A stretch of DNA of 41,402 bases from Amycolatopsis kentuckyensis (lineage in GTDB: Bacteria > Actinomycetota > Actinomycetes > Mycobacteriales > Pseudonocardiaceae), in contig NZ_MUMI01000318.1 in NCBI RefSeq assembly GCF_002155975.1, positions 1 through 41,402 of the forward strand, given 5' to 3'. How positions within the stretch are numbered: the first letter of the stretch is position 1; each line of letters opens with the position of its first letter. Both the position numbers and the translations under genes were made by a program. Below are positions 39,347-41,402 of this stretch, piece by piece. The notes beneath the pieces are model-generated. The model made no database searches. It worked only from the letters and a program-made list of their open reading frames with translations, and was not told the origin of the DNA.

Positions 39347-40094
39347 CCTTCTTCGGTGGCAGCGGGAAGAAGCCGCTGGTGCGTTCGACGTAGTGCGCGT
39401 ACGCCGGGCGCGTGCGCGCCATTCCCTTCTCCAGCAGGGGTTTCCCCGTCCCGCGGGCCAGGGTGAACGTCATCGCGACGGGGGAGAGGATGGTCGCCGC
39501 GCCCGGCCACGTCGAACAGGCCAGCAGGTAGAGGCCCCACCACACGCACGCGTCGCCGAAGTAGTTCGGGTGCCGCGTGTAGCGCCACAGCCCGGTGTCC
39601 AGCACGCGGCCGCGGTTGCCCGGGTCGGCCTTGAACCGGCGGAGCTGGTCGTCGCCGATCGTCTCGAACGCGAAGCCGACCAGCCACACCACGATCCCGA
39701 GCCAGCCGAGGACGCCGATCCCGGTGCCGTCCACGGCGAACTGCACCGGCAGCGACACGAAGTACAGCACCACGGCCTGGAACAGGTACACGCGCAGGAA
39801 CATCTTCAGCGGTCCATGCCCCATCCGCGCGTACCGCGGGTCCTCCGGCAGCTTGTGGTTGCGCAGGTGCAGGTGCACCGAAAGCCGCACCCCCCAGACC
39901 ACCGTCAGGAGGACCACCACGAGCCGCAGCGAAAGGGGCCCGTCGCCGAACGGGAAGGCGGCGGCCGCGACGATCGCGAACCCGAGCCCCCAGAACGTGT
40001 CGATCGTGTCGTACCGCCGGCGCGCCCGCGCGATCCCGAAGGTCACGGTCACCGCCACGAGCGTGACGGCGGCCGTGACGAGCAGCTGCGGCAT
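39333..40094 (-). CDS. DUF1295 membrane protein (steroid reductase-like)
   Basis: The 253-residue membrane protein has about seven helices and the DUF1295/ICMT-like C-terminal motif DTGLWRYTRHPNYFGDACVW, then WWGLYLLACS. In steroid 5-alpha-reductases and isoprenylcysteine methyltransferases this region binds the nucleotide cofactor. It lies two bases after the cyclopropane synthase stop. GGGAG stands eight bases before ATG 40094, and a GTG at 40100 overlapping that stop is the alternative. Pairing with the lipid methyltransferase suggests a role in modifying membrane acyl chains, perhaps as a reductase. That is inference from context. Confidence 0.9.
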   Translation of the reverse strand: MPQLLVTAAVTLVAVTVTFGIARARRRYDTIDTFWGLGFAIVAAAAFPFGDGPLSLRLVVVLLTVVWGVRLSVHLHLRNHKLPEDPRYARMGHGPLKMFLRVYLFQAVVLYFVSLPVQFAVDGTGIGVLGWLGIVVWLVGFAFETIGDDQLRRFKADPGNRGRVLDTGLWRYTRHPNYFGDACVWWGLYLLACSTWPGAATILSPVAMTFTLARGTGKPLLEKGMARTRPAYAHYVERTSGFFPLPPKKVTPR

Positions 40095-40096
40095 CG

Positions 40097-41359
40097 TCAC
40101 CACTCCCGCGTCGCGGGCAGCCCGCTCCGGCCGTGCCGGTCGGGCCGCACGGCCAGGATCTGGTCCACACCCATCCGGTTCTCCTCGAACGCCAGCGCCC
40201 CGCCCACCAGGTACAGCCGCCAGACCCGCGCGCCCGTCTCGCCGATGAGCGCGACGACGTCGGCCCAGTTCTCCTCCAGGGTGGCGGCCCAGGCCCGGAC
40301 CGTCCAGACGTAGTGCTCGCGCAGCGCGTGCACGTCCCGCACCTCGAGGCCCGCGGTCTCCAGGTGGTCGACGGTCCGCCCGACCGGCCGCATGGTCATG
40401 TCGGGCGCGATGTACCGCTCGATGAACGCGCCGCCGCCGGGGGCGACGGCCCCGCGGGACATCTGCTGGAGCAGCACGCGCCCGCCCGGCTTCACCATCC
40501 GGTGCAGCGTCGCCGCGTACGCCGGGTAGTTGACCTCGCCGACGTGCTCGCCCATCTCGATCGACGCGACCGCGTCGAACGGCGCGTCCGGCAGCTCCCG
40601 GTAGTCCTGGCGGCGCACCTCGACGCGGTCGGCCAGGTCGTGCTGGGCGAGCCGGCCGCGGATGTGCTGCAGCTGCTCGGCCGAGAGCGTGATGCCGACG
40701 GCCTCGACGCCGTGGTGCTTGGCCGCGTGGACGAGCAGCGAGCCCCAGCCGCAGCCGACGTCCAGCAGCCGCATGCCGGGCCGCAGCCCCAGCTTGCGGC
40801 AGATCAGCTCCAGCTTGTCGTGCTGCGCCTGTTCGAGGCTCTGCGACTCCGAGGTGAAGTACGCGCACGAATACGCCATCGACTCGTCCATCAGCAGCTG
40901 GTAGAAGGCGTTGCTCAGGTCGTAGTGGTGGGCGATGGCGGAGCGGTCGCGCAGCAGGCTGTGCAGCTTCCCGGACAGCCGGGCCTCCTCGGCGGGCGGC
41001 TTCGGCGGCAGCCCGGCGACGCCGAGCCGCGCGGCCAGCCGGACGGCCTCCGCCCATTCGCGCGGCCCGAGCTTGACCCGGTCGAGCTCCCCCGAGCGGG
41101 TCAGGGCCCAGATCCGGCGGAAGCCGTCCGCCAGGTCTCCTTCGACGTCGAGGTCGCCGGTGACGTAGGCGCGGGCGAGCCCCAGCTCGCCGGGCGCGTA
41201 CAGCAGGCGGCGCAGGGCACGGCGGTTGCGGAGCACGACCGTGGGTGCATCTTTTGGGCCGGCGCGGGTGCCGTCCCAGGTCCGCAGGCCCACGGGGAGC
41301 GGGCCGCCGAGGAGTTTCGCGGCGAACGAGGCGAGGTGGTGCGCGGTGGTGTGCGGCAT
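40097..41359 (-). CDS. cfa: Cyclopropane-fatty-acyl-phospholipid synthase family methyltransferase
   Basis: The 420-residue protein of the CFA/mycolic-acid methyltransferase family uses S-adenosylmethionine to add a methylene or methyl group to unsaturated acyl chains of phospholipids. An N-terminal lipid-binding domain (about 1-130) precedes AIAHHYDLSNAFYQLLMDES and YSCAYF, both typical of CFA synthases. The SAM motif is LLDVGCGWGSL (198-208). SIEMGEHVGEVNY provides the active-site Glu/His region. It is the first gene of an operon with the DUF1295 gene. In actinomycetes the product could be a cyclopropane or a 10-methyl branch; the sequence does not decide. Confidence 0.94.
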   Translation of the reverse strand: MPHTTAHHLASFAAKLLGGPLPVGLRTWDGTRAGPKDAPTVVLRNRRALRRLLYAPGELGLARAYVTGDLDVEGDLADGFRRIWALTRSGELDRVKLGPREWAEAVRLAARLGVAGLPPKPPAEEARLSGKLHSLLRDRSAIAHHYDLSNAFYQLLMDESMAYSCAYFTSESQSLEQAQHDKLELICRKLGLRPGMRLLDVGCGWGSLLVHAAKHHGVEAVGITLSAEQLQHIRGRLAQHDLADRVEVRRQDYRELPDAPFDAVASIEMGEHVGEVNYPAYAATLHRMVKPGGRVLLQQMSRGAVAPGGGAFIERYIAPDMTMRPVGRTVDHLETAGLEVRDVHALREHYVWTVRAWAATLEENWADVVALIGETGARVWRLYLVGGALAFEENRMGVDQILAVRPDRHGRSGLPATREW

Positions 41360-41402
41360 GCCCGGGATTCGCTCAGCCCACCCCGGTGGATTGGTCGCCC
41401 GG

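Noticed and set aside
1..41402. CRISPR arrays, tRNA/rRNA genes, transposases, integrases, phage genes
   Set aside because: None was seen on either strand. The only repeats are the TPR units and the TPR-end duplication.

Overview
The window is very GC-rich and its genes use many GTG starts. Several promoters carry a TANNNT -10 box six bases before a GTG (leaderless transcripts), and HIT, WYL, TetR, LacI and MerR genes are abundant. This points to an actinomycete, most like Pseudonocardiaceae such as Amycolatopsis; the genus is inference. I see no tRNA, rRNA, CRISPR array or intact transposase.

Layout. 1-5.3 kb: the 3' end of a GH78 alpha-L-rhamnosidase, an eight-helix membrane protein, a SCO6745-family protein, an alpha/beta hydrolase-HIT protein pair, and a divergent WYL regulator. 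5.4-15.5 kb is accessory and partly decayed. It holds a frameshifted gene, a small two-helix membrane protein placed directly before an NB-ARC/TPR NLR-like ATPase, a TetR-controlled membrane protein with two clear operators, a gene fragment, a large HTH-nSTAND-WD40-like protein, two secreted proteins with related leaders, and a second, degraded copy of the 3' end of the TPR gene. Both the small membrane protein and the NLR carry Gly/Val-rich stretches resembling bacterial amyloid signalling motifs, so this pair is the best candidate for an unusual system.

15.5-22.7 kb: a serine beta-lactamase-like hydrolase with a divergent MerR regulator, then a sugar uptake locus. That locus has a binding lipoprotein and two permeases, a divergent LacI regulator with a perfect palindromic operator, and a GH32-like glycosidase coupled to the regulator. 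No ATPase is encoded here, so a shared MsiK-type ATPase elsewhere is likely. 22.8-25.9 kb: a MauE-like/MauD-like redox cluster around a Tat-exported six-cysteine protein, ending in a membrane gene split by an in-frame stop. 25.9-29.2 kb: a large secreted subtilase.

29.4-33.1 kb: a LacI-type sensor that has lost its DNA-binding head, an alpha/beta hydrolase, a QueG-like double-cluster Fe-S protein and a TetR regulator. The same palindrome lies in the hydrolase/Fe-S promoter region and upstream of tetR, which defines a small regulon. 33.1-36.2 kb: a cobalamin riboswitch, metE and a coupled hotdog thioesterase, closed by a strong terminator. 36.3-41.4 kb: a TetR/SDR divergent pair, an ohrR-osmC peroxide-response operon, a DinB-like protein, and a cyclopropane-fatty-acid-synthase/DUF1295 operon.
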